This document shows, piece after piece, positions 13,100 through 23,678 of a stretch of 64,000 nt of DNA. Numbering within the stretch: the stretch's first letter is position 1; every line of letters starts with the position of its first letter. The notes below the pieces were generated by a model. It saw only the letters and a list, made by a program, of their open reading frames with translations, did not search any database and was not told the DNA's origin. Position numbers and translations under genes: made by a program. The stretch lies in contig NC_030386.2 in assembly GCF_001625215.2 (NCBI RefSeq), positions 22,786,545-22,850,544 on the forward strand. The letters run 5' to 3'. The stretch is from Daucus carota subsp. sativus. Taxonomy: Eukaryota; Streptophyta; Magnoliopsida; Apiales; Apiaceae.

Positions 13100-14086
13100 A
13101 CCTTTTAAGGGTGCCATAGATCATCCCAGTAAGGGATCATATTATTTTATTTGCTAGCTCTATTCAGCCTCCTCGGTTAACTGGCACTTCTTACTCTTGT
13201 AAATCTGCTTGATGGGTAGGTGAAATAATATTTGCTGGAAACGGGCTACTTTTTTGACCACTGTTCTATGGCCATGTATTTCCAGCATCTACAATATAGT
13301 TTGTTGTGGATTGCATTGTTTTAGAGGAACTCCTTATAAAATAATAGGAGCAGTTCACTCGGGTTCAATGAAAATTTATACAAGTTGGCTACTAGTTTAT
13401 AGCAATTGTAAGTAGCTGCTTTGATTATTGTATTCTGAAATCCTTGAAGGATGACTTTGTGCTTTAACAGGTTTTAAAAGTTTTTTGCTAAGAAAAGTTT
13501 GTTTTTTGTGATAATATTGTAACGTACACCATTTTGGTCAAGTTATTTTGATTCTTCCAAATATTTAACCCGTGAGAACTGAATTATTATTCCAAAATAA
13601 TTGATGTTAGTGTTACCTGCATATGTGATCAGCTATAAATTGAAATTCTGCACTAGATTTGTATCAACGCATTACGCATGAGTATGACTTGAACTCGCAA
13701 ACAAGTTGAGGACATCCTGGTCCATGCTAAAAGCACATTCGTAGCATATATATTGTGTAGGGGAAAGCATGGCCGGTTCGTCTCGGTTTTCGAATAAAAC
13801 TGCAGCTGAAACCGAAACCATATATGTTTGGTTTTGAAATCGAAAACTATAACTGCCGGTTTGGATTCGGTTCCGGTTTTAAAAATTCTGATTCGGTTAT
13901 AATCAGCTCGGTTCAGTTATAAAATTGTCAACTACAAAATTGAAAAATAAAATGCAAACAAATTGATGGTAGCAATCCCAAGATAATAATAATCCAGCAG
14001 TAATCCCTAAAAATTTGTTGCTAGCAGCGTCTGTACAGAAAGTTTTATCCATGACAAGTATAACTCTCATACTGAGCACTAAAAGC
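13100..14086. other. DRP3 3' untranslated and downstream region
   Basis: Non-coding. The first 350 bp recur in the truncated DRP3 copy at about 51930-52205, so they were part of the duplicated block and probably include the 3' UTR. From about 13760 the sequence has repeated GGTTCGG/CCGAAACC motifs like those inside hAT MITEs, but I could not find a matching pair of ends. No gene seen. Confidence 0.5.
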
Positions 14087-14700
14087 CAGGGGTGATCGCG
14101 GTCCGGTTTGGTTCAGATCGGAGGTAGAACCAGAACCAAACCATACATCAGAGGTTTTAAAAATCTTAAAACAACCCGTGACTCGCAAACCAATTAACCG
14201 GGACCATGCGGTGCGGTTTTTGATGGTTCGGTTAAACGGATTGATCGGTTTATGACGAAGGCTTATAATCAGATCTGAGGATCCATGAATAATACTAGAA
14301 AATAAAGTATCATTTTCTCTCCATTTACACAATTTCACATAGTTAAATTAAAATACAAATTTTAGTCTAATAAAATGCATAAATTTGAATCGAAGTCGTG
14401 GATTACTAAATTGATTTGGCTTGTGGTTGGTATTGATAAGGTAAGTAACTAAACAACCCAACAAGTATAAACTAAATTTTTTTTAATATTTTGTATATAT
14501 ATATTATTAAATATTTATATTGTATATATATAAATATGCGGGTTGGTTTAATACAAAACCGAAACCAACCCACAAATCACGGTTTTATAAATTAGTCAAA
14601 CCGAAACCGTAAATCTCATTTCGGTTTCGGTTTGAATCGGATTAATATCGGATTGGTTTATGCGGATTTTGCGGTTTAAACCAGACCGTGACTACCCCTG
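14087..14700. mobile_element. hAT-type MITE
   Basis: The TIR begins CAGGGGTGATCGCGGTC and is matched at the right end by inverted CAGGGGTAGTCACGGTC. It is flanked by 8-bp CTAAAAGC (14079-14086) and TTAAAAGC (14701-14708), matching at 7 of 8 bases. The interior is rich in GGTTTGG/AACCGAAACC and has no transposase. Length 614 bp. Confidence 0.85.
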
Positions 14701-15809
14701 TTAAAAGCCAACATATGTTAAATATTAATATCCATGACAAGTATGTAGCATCTGTACACAATCCACTGCCTCGATCCACTTGGCTATATCCGCCCCGCCG
14801 ATTTTCTTCTATATATTTGCAGGGATGGAGGTAGAATAAACAGGGTCCTGGACAAAACTTTTATACAAGATACTTAAATTTGAATGAAAAACTCTGATAA
14901 AAGACTCTTGTGACAACTGAATTTTAATTGGGACATACAATCATGAGAGGGAAGATTGAAGAGGTTCCAGGCTGTTTAAATCTTCCTTGAGTATGACCCG
15001 GCTCATCAATGTTTCCAGTCAGCAAAGATTGAGTTGGGAAACACTATATCGGCAGATTTGAGATTAATTACACTAATTTTTAACAAGTGATCAGATTTCA
15101 CTTTCATTTATTTAAAAGTCCGTAACACCGATCACAAAATACACTACTACACAGTACCATAATCAAGATTGGCACGTCTAATTTGCATGCTTAAATTTAG
15201 CTATTTGTAGTTGAAGATATTAGATCATAGATTTAGAGAAAGGGATCAAGTGATTTTACTGCAGCTTATAACGGAACATTCAAGAATCAAGAGTGACCAA
15301 ATACCAGGACAGAATGACAGATTGTTAATTCTGCTGTTATTAAGTTTGGGGACTGATCGAGTAGATAAGAAAATATGAATAATTAATTTGCTGCCTCAGT
15401 CTAACAAAAAGTCTGGTTTTTACAAATAATAATTGATTGATACTTTGTTTTAGCTTAGAATATTGGAATAAGACCCTTAGCCCATGATCTTGCAATAATA
15501 CCTTTAGCTGATGATATTGGAATGATATTGAAATAATATCATTAGCTGATGATATTGGAATAATACGTGATATTTGAATAATGAGCTTGTTTGTCCCAGC
15601 TTAGCTGATGATATTGGAATAATACGTGATAATTGAATAATGAGCTTGTTTGTCCCAGCTTTAAGCCCAGCTTGGGCTTAAAGCTGTTTCCAATTTTAAG
15701 CTGAAAAATGTCTGTTTGTGCATGTAATAAGTCAGAAGTCGGCTTAAAGTCAGAAAAAAGCCAAAAGCTAACTTAAAGTCAAAAGTTATTTTCAACAAGA
15801 GAGCTAGAC
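14701..15809. other. Intergenic region with BAHD-array flank repeats
   Basis: Non-coding. Around 14940-15060 lie a short fragment (TTCCAGGCTGTTTAAATCTT) that recurs at about 57400 and a scrap of BAHD coding sequence (GTTGGGAAACACTAT). From 15160 it matches the BAHD downstream flank repeated at about 19060, 34500 and 43930. It contains ATGATATTGGAATAATA repeats (15460-15630). Confidence 0.6.
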
Positions 15810-15975
15810 TTAGAAAGAAGCATAGGCAAGCAGATCTTATCAGCCTGGAAAATAATTCATGTCTTGTTCTTCCAGTCCAACAATGGTGTTTATACCATCT
15901 CCACTCGGTGAATCCATCATAATTGCGAAATTAGAGATAGGTCCACAATATGCAGCTTTTACTAGCCTTCAACTT
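15810..15975 (-). pseudogene. BAHD acyltransferase 3'-end fragment
   Basis: The last about 55 codons of a BAHD gene on the minus strand, ending at the same TAA as its intact neighbours. The terminal region (TPSGDGIN-like, then LEEQDM-like) is recognisable with some changes. Upstream of about 15975 similarity stops, so the DFGWG motif and catalytic domain are gone. It is a decayed relic at the edge of the array. Confidence 0.75.
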
Positions 15976-16399
15976 AATTTTACATTTACTATATATGTAG
16001 GGGCCGGTTCGACAAATCATGAGATTATCTATATTATTTATTTTTGGTATTGCTAACTCATTTTTTAAAGTAAGGATTATTCATGATTGAAGTTGCTCTT
16101 AGATTATAGATTAGATTCAAAAAGCGATTAAGTGAAACTGCACCTCGTACCAAACATTCGAGGGTGATAAGTACCCGGAATTGTTTTCGCTAGTATTAAG
16201 TTTCGGCACAGTAGATTAGAAAATATGAATCACAAATATCACATTAATTTGCTGCCTCACTTTTACCAAAGTCTGGTTTCCAGAAATAATTATTGATTGA
16301 TACTTGAAATTTGTTTTAGCCGATGATGTTAAAATCATACCCTTAGCTGATGATATTGGAACAATGGCACTTTATTTTCAACAAGAGAGCTAAACTTAA
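15976..16399. other. Downstream flank of BAHD gene 1
   Basis: Non-coding. It is repeated nearly unchanged downstream of the BAHD copies at 31480-31840 and 40420-40770, so it belongs to the amplified unit. The stretch just before the stop codon holds ATGATATTGGAACAAT-type repeats. Confidence 0.6.
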
Positions 16400-17725
16400 T
16401 TAGAAAGAAGCATAGGCAAGCAGATCTTTATCAGCTAGGAAGTGTTTCATGTCCTGTTCTTCCAGTCCAACGATGGCGTTTATACCATCACCACTCGGTG
16501 TATCCATCAAAACTGCTGCATTAGGCACAGCTATGTCCACAAATGCAGCTTTTACTGGCCTTCCCCACCCGAAATCCATCTCATCATATAATGGGAAATT
16601 ACAAATGCTGCTCACGAAAAAAGGCTTGTGATCAGTTTCTGCATATTTTAGCACCAGTTCCAGGTTTTGTCCGACCGAACTTTTTGATCCTCTAAGCTGC
16701 ATCTTCCCTTTCTTCATTTGGGCGATCAATGTATTTAATCTTGTCTCATTCATCGTAGTTGTTGGAACGTGAATCATAGCAATTAGATTCCCCACACTTG
16801 TTTTTGGCAATGGAGGATCCATGAGAGGACGCATGTTTATGGTATTCACCAGTACAGATTTAGTATAGGCCCCGGAGTTTGAGGCAGTTGCGGCTCCTAC
16901 AGCACACCTGTAGAGGAGTGCAGTCACAAGCTCATTCCGCGTATAATTTTGATTGAGGCCATCTTGTCTGTCTTGCATTTCCACCTCTGCCTTGAGTTTC
17001 GCTATCTTTGAGTTGGGAAACACTATCTCAGTAGTGATCCAAAACTTTTCAGGATACGAATGCTCAATGGCGGTTAAATCATCATTACATGATGGTTGCT
17101 GCAGCTCGTGCACAAAAGTGGGACTAAGATGCACAAGTTTTTCTTCATTGTCAGGGTCGCGGCAAAGGCTTGCCCAGTAACTTAGGAATGACAACAAAGT
17201 GAGAGCATCAGCAATACGGTGGGAGAGGCTCACAGCTACAGCTATTCCTCCGCAAGAGAAATGGTTTAGTTGAACAGCCATTAAATTACCAGAGGACAAC
17301 AAAGGTCCCCATATGGTACCAGGGGGACAGAGATGACCATAACCATCTTCTTCATCCCTGGTAGGAGTTTTTGCCAGGATTTCTGATAATTTACATGCTA
17401 CCTGGGCCTCAAAGAATTCAATGCCTTGGTCATTGTATTCTATGCGTGATCCTGAAGAACTTAGCTTTCCCGCAACTGGATAGTACTTGCAAAGTGTATT
17501 GGATAGAGAGTTCTTGAGTAGATTTGGTATGGTGGCTTTATGAGCTAGTGATTGTGGATTGGAATAGAAGAATATCATAGGCGTGTAAGGACCGGGCAAC
17601 CCTAGATCATGTAAAGGAAGAATGTAAGGCTTGAGGTTCAAGGGTGTGGGAGAGGCCGGTTTAATGTTGGTTTTTGATTTTGAGACTAGATGCAAATGCC
17701 TTCTAATTAGTCCCCTCATTATCAT
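16400..17725 (-). CDS. BAHD acyltransferase, copy 1 (intact)
   Basis: A single-exon BAHD-family acyltransferase of 441 aa, a normal length for the family. BAHD enzymes move an acyl group from acyl-CoA to an alcohol or amine of a specialised metabolite, usually in the cytosol. The catalytic HXXXD is HRIAD at residues 169-173 and the structural DFGWG is at 384-388. Both are intact, and the C-terminal TPSGDGIN/LEEQDM region is present. The overall pattern is that of the vinorine-synthase-like clade (alkaloid or terpenoid O-acetyltransferases); the substrate is unknown. The N-terminus (MIMRGLIRRHLHLVSKSKT) is basic with no acidic residue, unlike the usual short N-terminus of this clade. The start is supported because the same ATG and spacing to a TATA box are kept in the other copies. 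A decayed BAHD relative lies directly upstream. Confidence 0.93.
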   Translation of the reverse strand: MIMRGLIRRHLHLVSKSKTNIKPASPTPLNLKPYILPLHDLGLPGPYTPMIFFYSNPQSLAHKATIPNLLKNSLSNTLCKYYPVAGKLSSSGSRIEYNDQGIEFFEAQVACKLSEILAKTPTRDEEDGYGHLCPPGTIWGPLLSSGNLMAVQLNHFSCGGIAVAVSLSHRIADALTLLSFLSYWASLCRDPDNEEKLVHLSPTFVHELQQPSCNDDLTAIEHSYPEKFWITTEIVFPNSKIAKLKAEVEMQDRQDGLNQNYTRNELVTALLYRCAVGAATASNSGAYTKSVLVNTINMRPLMDPPLPKTSVGNLIAMIHVPTTTMNETRLNTLIAQMKKGKMQLRGSKSSVGQNLELVLKYAETDHKPFFVSSICNFPLYDEMDFGWGRPVKAAFVDIAVPNAAVLMDTPSGDGINAIVGLEEQDMKHFLADKDLLAYASF

Positions 17726-17796
17726 GCTGCCAGTTGTGGAGAATATAAGCTCTATTGCAAGGAATGAGGGTAGAAATGCATCTCCATTGTTCCTGT

Positions 17797-17804
17797 ATTA
17801 TATA
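17797..17804 (-). promoter_or_regulatory. TATA box of BAHD copy 1
   Basis: TATATAAT on the minus strand, about 72 nt before the ATG. The same box sits at the same distance in copies 2 and 3 and close by in copy 4. Confidence 0.6.
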
Positions 17805-17930
17805 CCCGTTTAGCTGTCTATGCTTGAATAAGATGATACAATTTAGATTATTAGACTGTAGCATGCATCTATGGAAAATAGTTGAAAGGACAACTGAATT
17901 GATTGCAATACTATTTGAACCAAATTAGTA

Positions 17931-18209
17931 CTCCCTCCATCTCTTAATACCTTTCAACTGAATGTAATTAATTACAACTTTCATGTGACAAATATATATA
18001 CTTTCATATGAAAAATATATACTATCAAAAGAATCTTGTGATTCAGGAGGAATGTCAACCTCTAGTTTGCAGACGAAGAAACATGGTTCCCCTTCTAGTA
18101 GATTAAATATATTTTCTAATAATACAATTTCCAAAATTTTATTAATCATATCGTTCAAATTTTGATCAATTTGACTACAGACATAACTGCTATTATGGGG
18201 CAACGGGAG
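17931..18209. mobile_element. Stowaway-like MITE between BAHD 1 promoter and BAHD relic
   Basis: Begins CTCCCTCCATCTCTTAATAC and ends CAACGGGAG, with TA on both sides (17929-17930, 18210-18211). Copies at 33387-33669 and 42319-42593 sit at the same place in the other units, so it inserted before the array expanded. Confidence 0.75.
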
Positions 18210-19051
18210 TACTATCTTTGAGTTGGGAGGTAGTGATCCAGTACTTCTCAGGAACTAAAACTTCAGCAGCAGCAGTTAAATCATCACTACTTGATTGCGG
18301 CAACTGCATCTCGTGCACGAAACAGAGACTAAGATGCACAAGTTTTTCCTGGTCATCAGGGTTGCGGGACAATCTTACCCAGTAACTCAAAAATGACAAT
18401 ACAGTGAGTGCATCAGCCATACGGTGGGATAGGGTCACAGCAATGGCCCCAATCCTCGGCAAGAGAAATGATTCAGCTGAACAGCCATTATATTAGGAGA
18501 AGACGATACATCATGCCATATCATACAGTCCCTCATTCCCATTTTAATAGTTATGTTTGTGAAAATAAAATGTCCCATAATATTTGTCATTTTTTTTTTC
18601 AATAAAACTTTTATACTGTTTTTAAAGTTGACTATCATCAACTCCCGCAATTTTCAAAAATTATTAAGCAAATAACTATGAAATTCTAATAAAATGACTG
18701 AAAACTTGGTTATATTCATGTGTAATTTATGTAATTTTAACGATCACAACAATAACAAGACATCACATTTAATATTTTTTGATATGTGTGAAATTTGCAA
18801 AAAAAGACTATTAATATGGGAGGGATGGAGGGAGTGTATACCATGCTTAAAGAGATGACTGCAACCATCTTTTTTCATCCTTGACAGGAGTTCTTTCTAG
18901 AATTTCAGATTGTAAGAATCAGCTACCACACGCGATCATTTAGGATGATTATATTGTTTGAGCTTAAGGGTGTGGTAGAAGCCGGTTTTATATTAATTTT
19001 TGATGTTTAGATTCCATGTAGCTGCCTTCTGGTTAGTCCCCTGATCGTCAT
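18210..19051 (-). pseudogene. Diverged BAHD relic K1
   Basis: The minus strand keeps an N-terminal piece starting MTIRGLTRRQLHGI (from 19051) that hits a stop soon after. It also keeps a middle piece at 18213-18520 with HRMAD (the HXXXD motif) and a stretch equivalent to the EKYWITTS region. The two are separated by a Stowaway element at 18526-18836. The C-terminal half, including DFGWG, is absent. It is a separate, more diverged BAHD lineage, carried along as passenger upstream of intact copies 1, 2 and 3. Confidence 0.85.
18526..18836. mobile_element. Stowaway MITE inside BAHD relic K1
   Basis: The inverted ends CAGTCCCTCATTCCCATTTT and (reverse complement of the right end) CACTCCCTCCATCCCTCCCA are flanked by TA. 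It interrupts BAHD coding sequence between the codons for the MAVQLNHF-like region and the upstream PPGT-like region. Equivalent copies are at 33986-34294 and 42910-43214. Confidence 0.85.
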
Positions 19052-19309
19052 ATAGCTATTTGTATTTGAATGTATTAGATTATAGATTTAGAGAAAGGGA
19101 TCAGGTGATTTCACTGCAATTTATAACGGAACATTCAAGGGTGACTATCACTGACTAAATGCCACATATTGTTAATTCTGCTATTATTAAGCTTGGGGAC
19201 GGGGTGGATAAGAAAATATGAAATATTTGCGGCCTCACTTTAACCGAAAGTCTGGTTTCCACAAACAATAATTGATTGATACTTCATATTTATTTTAGTT
19301 TATGATATT

Positions 19310-19460
19310 CAAATAATACTCTTAGCCGATTATTTTGGAATAATACCTTTAGTTGATAATATTGGAATGATATTGGAATAACACCCTTAGCTGATAATAT
19401 TGGAATAATATCCATACTGACATTAGAATGATATTGGAACAATACCCTTAGATGACGATA
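19310..19460. repeat. Degenerate minisatellite, about 26-bp units
   Basis: Variants of CTTAGCTGATAATATTGGAA follow one another with ATAATAC linkers. The same motif lies downstream of most BAHD copies (15460-15630, 34750-34930, 44220-44390, 59240-59290). Confidence 0.7.
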
Positions 19461-19621
19461 TTGATATTATTTTGATTCTAATAATTTTATTACTGATATG
19501 ATTACTAAAAGTTGTATATACTACTATAAAGTTGCAAAAGCACTTTTATACACAAAACACAATTGTTAGTTTAGTTGCATTTAGCTTTGCAAAGAACATA
19601 TGTTACAAGGTGCATTAGTTA

Positions 19622-19881
19622 CACAGTCACCCCTTCCCAATTTATTTGTCTTGTTTGACTTTTTGTGGTCAAATTTACCAAATTTTGACTAATAATTAGT
19701 AATTATTATTACATAATCTTGAAAATAAAAAAAAATACATTTTAAAATAGAATAGAAATAGATTCTAGTAATATGTTTTTTGTAATTTTTAAAATTGTTT
19801 AATATATGTAAATTACAGTCAAAGTTTGGTCGATTTGACCATAAAAAGTCAAACAAAGCAAATAAATTGGGACAAAGGGAG
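19622..19881. mobile_element. Stowaway-like MITE
   Basis: The left end runs into CCCCTTCCCAATTTATTTG and the right end is the inverted CAAATAAATTGGGACAAAG-like sequence closing in GGGAG, with TA on both sides. The copy at 35079-35337 is its counterpart in the next unit. Confidence 0.7.
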
Positions 19882-20834
19882 TATATGATTGCAAAGTTGC
19901 AAACTCTATTTTTGTAAAAAAAATTCAGAAAATAATATAACACCAAATACAATAATTGTGGGCTAAATTGGACCATAAAATTTGCACAACTTGTAACACA
20001 TCATTTGGATAGTAATGACTATATTCATTAAATATAATATGTTTAAATATAATATCCGAGAAATAATGAGATTATCTATATATTCTATCTGGGTCTTATA
20101 TGTCAAAATATCTCACTTGACCCACCATCTTATCGGGTACTCATTTAAACCACTATAAACCACATATATATCATTTTACTCACATCACTGTTCATGCCTC
20201 TTTACTTATTCAATTATCAAAAATCAACTTTTGTTCTTTTGATACAAAACCACTTCAAATATATACCTTTATAATTGTCTCTAGTATTTATCAAAATAAT
20301 ATGGAAATTTCTAAAGCAACATATCTGGGGTGATCACATAAATATATATATTTATAGTTATATATTTTTAACTACATAGCTACGGTTTATAGTGGCTTAA
20401 ATGATTCCCCGATAAGATGGATGGGCAAATGAAATATTTTGACGTAAAGGGTGGCGATATAAAACCCTTTTCTATTTTGATGACATGCTAACTCATTTTT
20501 TAAGTAATGGTTTTTCATGATTAACAGAGTTGCTATAGATTACATTCAAAATGGATTAAGTGACTTTACTCACCTTGTGGCAAACATTTAAGGGTGACCA
20601 AGTACCCAGAATTGTTTCTGCTATTATTAAGTTACGGCACAGTAGATAAGAAAATATGAATCACAAATATCACATTTATTTGCTGCCTCACAATTTTACC
20701 AAAAGTCTGGTTTCCAGAAATAATTATTAATTGATACTTCAAATTTGTTCCCTAACCAATGGATATTGAAATAATATCCTTAGCCGATGATATTGGAACA
20801 ATACCAGGTTATTTTCAACAAGAGAGAGCTAGAC

Positions 20835-21638
20835 TTAGAAAGAAGCATAGGCAAGCAGATCTTTGTCAGCTAGGAAATTTTTCATATCTTGTTCTTCCAG
20901 TGCAACGGGGGTGTTTATACCATCTCCACTCGGTGTATCCATCATAACTGCTGTATTAGACACACCTATGTCCACAACTGAAGCTTTTACTGGCTTTCCC
21001 CACCCGAAATCCATCTCATCATATAATGGGAAATTACAAATTCTGCTCACGAAATAAGGCTTCTGATCAGTATTTGCATATTTGAGCATCAGTGCCAGGT
21101 TTTTTCCGACCAAACTTTTTGATCCTCTAAGTTGCATCTTCCCTTTCTTCATTTGGGCTATCAATGTACTTAATCTTGTCTCATTCAGCGTATATGTTGG
21201 AACGTCATTCAGAGCAATTAGATTTCCCACACTTGTTTTTGGAAATGGAGGATCAATGAGAGGGCGCATGTTTACTGCCCGCATCAGTACAGATTTAGTA
21301 TAGGCCCCGGAGTTTGATGCAGTTGCGGCTCCTACAGCACACCTGTAAAGGAGTGCAGTCACAAGCTCATTCCGTGTATAACTTTGATTTACACCATCTT
21401 GTCTGTCTTGCATTTCCACCTCAACCTTGAGTTTCGCTATCTTTGAGTGGGGAAACACTATCTCCTTAGTGATCCAAAACTTTTCAGGATGCGAATATTC
21501 AATGACGGTTAAATCATCATTACATGATGGTGGTGATGATTGCTGCAGCTCGTGCAGAAAAGTGGGACTAAGATGCACAAGTTTTTCTTCATTGTCAGGG
21601 TTACGGCACAAGTTTGCCCAATAACTCGGGAATGACAC
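20835..21638 (-). pseudogene. BAHD acyltransferase copy D, 5' half lost to a gypsy element
   Basis: The C-terminal 267 residues of a BAHD gene, open and ending at the usual TAA, with DFGWG and the TPSGDGIN region intact. At 21638 it is cut in the SFLSYW region by the LTR of a Ty3/gypsy element. The HXXXD half is missing, and so is the sequence up to a point about 280 bp upstream of where its ATG would be. That flank resumes at about 30485. It cannot be active as it stands. It is the counterpart of the pieces at 36289-36733 and 37831-39058. Confidence 0.9.
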
Positions 21639-22666
21639 TGTTAACGGGAGAAACTGGTTAACAACAGATGTGGGTAACTGAGTGATTTCCGGAAGGAACA
21701 GCGAAGAACACGGGACGGGAAGTGATGGATGATGTAGCTGATCTTGTGTTTGATCCTCGAGAGAAAGAGAGAAAGTGTTCTCAGGCGTTTCTCAGCAAGA
21801 ATCAGATAATGAGCACAAGAGGCCTACGTACCCTTATTTATAGGGGTTCAAGCTACCACGTAGTTCTTACGGGCCAAACTTCTTAGCATGGGCTAAGTGT
21901 TAGTCCGGTCCATCAAAGCCCAGGTCCGTAGGACCTTGAGGGCTGCCGTCAGGAGAGGCCCGAACTCGCATGGCCTACGCCCATGTGGCAAGAGGCTGTC
22001 ATGGAGCGGGCCGGATTGTAGATAATGATCCAATAAACAGAGGTAGAGACCTCGGGATCCATACTCGTGGGCCCAACGGGTCCAGGCACGAGCCTTCATG
22101 TCTTCATCATCTTCTATGGGGCGAGGGAACCCAATCATCATCGTACAGGATGATGTAACCCGAAGTGAAAGGCGTAGCATTAATGACGAGAGCCCAAAGG
22201 ACTTAGTAGAATATAGCACGCGACCTTTCTGATGAGGCCACCTTGTAGTTGAGAGGATGAGGCCTAGAGGCCTAGCTGGAGAGTGAGCCCTAGGGTGATG
22301 ACCCCCAGGCGATTAGCCTTTAATTATGATGACCCTTGAGAGGCATGAGGCCATAAAGCAGTGAGGCCCTAGGCTCATTGGTATATCTTCATGATGGCCC
22401 CTAAGGGTGATGACCCCCCGGGGTTCTTCTCCAAGTCTTCATAAATATTCCCAGTCATGGGGCCTTATTGACGAAGCACCTTATAAGAATGATGAGCCCA
22501 AAAGACTCGGTCCAAACAGACTGTTAAGCCCAATATCTTTGGCCCAATCTCCTCTCCCTCTTGTGAACTGGATAAATCTTCATAAATATAAGTGGACAGG
22601 CCCACCTTGGTGGTTCATATCTGATTACGGGCCTGCCTAGGCCCATGCCTATTTTTGGGCATAACA
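21639..22666 (-). repeat. 3' LTR of the gypsy element
   Basis: It runs from TGTTAACGGG to GGGCATAACA on the + strand, so it has TG..CA ends with inverted TGTTA/TAACA, 1028 bp. It abuts BAHD coding sequence at 21638 (GACAC would be the target duplication on this side). No partner LTR is in the window. Confidence 0.8.
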
Positions 22667-22684
22667 ACTACCCCCCGATTCTTG
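22667..22684 (-). other. Polypurine tract of the gypsy element
   Basis: The minus strand reads AAGAATCGGGGGGTAGT directly before the LTR start TGTTATGCCC, the expected place and composition of a polypurine tract. This fixes the orientation of the element as minus. Confidence 0.75.
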
Positions 22685-23032
22685 CCCGTCATTAGGGATG
22701 CGAGGAAGAATCCCAGCGAGGCCTTCTGGTTCGTGAGTATGCACGCATCTGACAAGGCTAGGGGAAACGACCCCAATTTCCGCGAGCCGTTCCTTAGTGA
22801 CCATGGCACGAGCCGAGACAAACCACACCCGACCATGCGAGGCTTCTTCTAGCGACCCCGACAGTAGCGAGCCATGGCGACGCGACCCTTTTTGGGATGA
22901 GAGGCCAAGTGACGCGAGCCCTTAGACGTGAGGCCCCACATGCTACAACTGTCGGACAGCTGTCAGGTGGAACTGATGGGGTGGCCAATGACAGTGTGCC
23001 ACGTGCCCCATCCGTCCTTCTCTCTCCTCCGT

Positions 23033-23042
23033 CTATAAATAT
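23033..23042 (+). promoter_or_regulatory. TATA box of the antisense extra gene
   Basis: CTATAAATAT on the + strand, about 475 bp before the ATG at 23511. A probable leader intron ends in TTTTTACAG immediately before that ATG. Confidence 0.45.
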
Positions 23043-23678
23043 GGCAATGATTTGCAATCATTTGTCATTTTCCGACAATTTCGATACACAAACTCCTCGC
23101 TGCGCCTCGCATTCGAAGCTGGCTCGCATCAGGGTATTTACTACATACGCGAACCGTAGCCCCGCTTCATCAACTTCTTCAACTCCTCGCTCTTCCTCGT
23201 CCTCGTCTTCGGAACTAAAGAGTGAGTCCTCCTATTTGTTCCTTTTATATATATATCGTCCTTATGCATTGCACATAACGTTCACTCTTGTTCCTTATAT
23301 CATTTCGGCTCGCAGGCGAGGCTGCCTCGTGATAGGCCACTTGGTCCTCGCCTCACGACCCCTGCTTATGCGACCCTCCGTTAGCTTAGGGGTCGCATAA
23401 CGACCCTGACTTAGCATATAGGGCCGCAGCGGGTGTGATGTGAGGACACCAGCTTTCTTTCCTTCATCTTATTTCTTTAAGGCACACACTTATCCACCAT
23501 CTTTTTACAGATGTCTGAGAGCGAAGCAAGCCACGCCTCGTCCTCCGCCCCTTCTCCGCTTATCCGCCGGCCCCGCGACCAGGGAGACCCCGCTAGTTCA
23601 TCAAGGGACCCTCCTACCGCCTCGAGAACTCCTCACGCGATATACCCTGAGGAGCCCTTGAGTGAGGAAGCCGTTAGG

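Larger units (their letters stand above)
19052..20834. other. Repeated intergenic part of the BAHD array unit
   Basis: Non-coding, matching 34510-36288 almost base for base. It contains ATGATATTGGAATAATA repeats (19310-19460), a Stowaway-like element (19622-19881) and an AT-rich tail. No gene seen. Confidence 0.7.

Noticed and set aside
19689-19976. 95-aa minus-strand frame
   Set aside because: Covers a Stowaway-like element and is repeated with it at about 35220-35430; no protein features.
20100-20470. Possible gene in the AT-rich part of the array unit
   Set aside because: No frame longer than chance, no splice-linked coding pattern, and the sequence is repeated as non-coding flank in the other units.
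22897-23400. 167-aa + strand frame in the gypsy element
   Set aside because: It overlaps the promoter and leader of the antisense ORF, has no domain, and is out of frame with the better-supported start at 23511.
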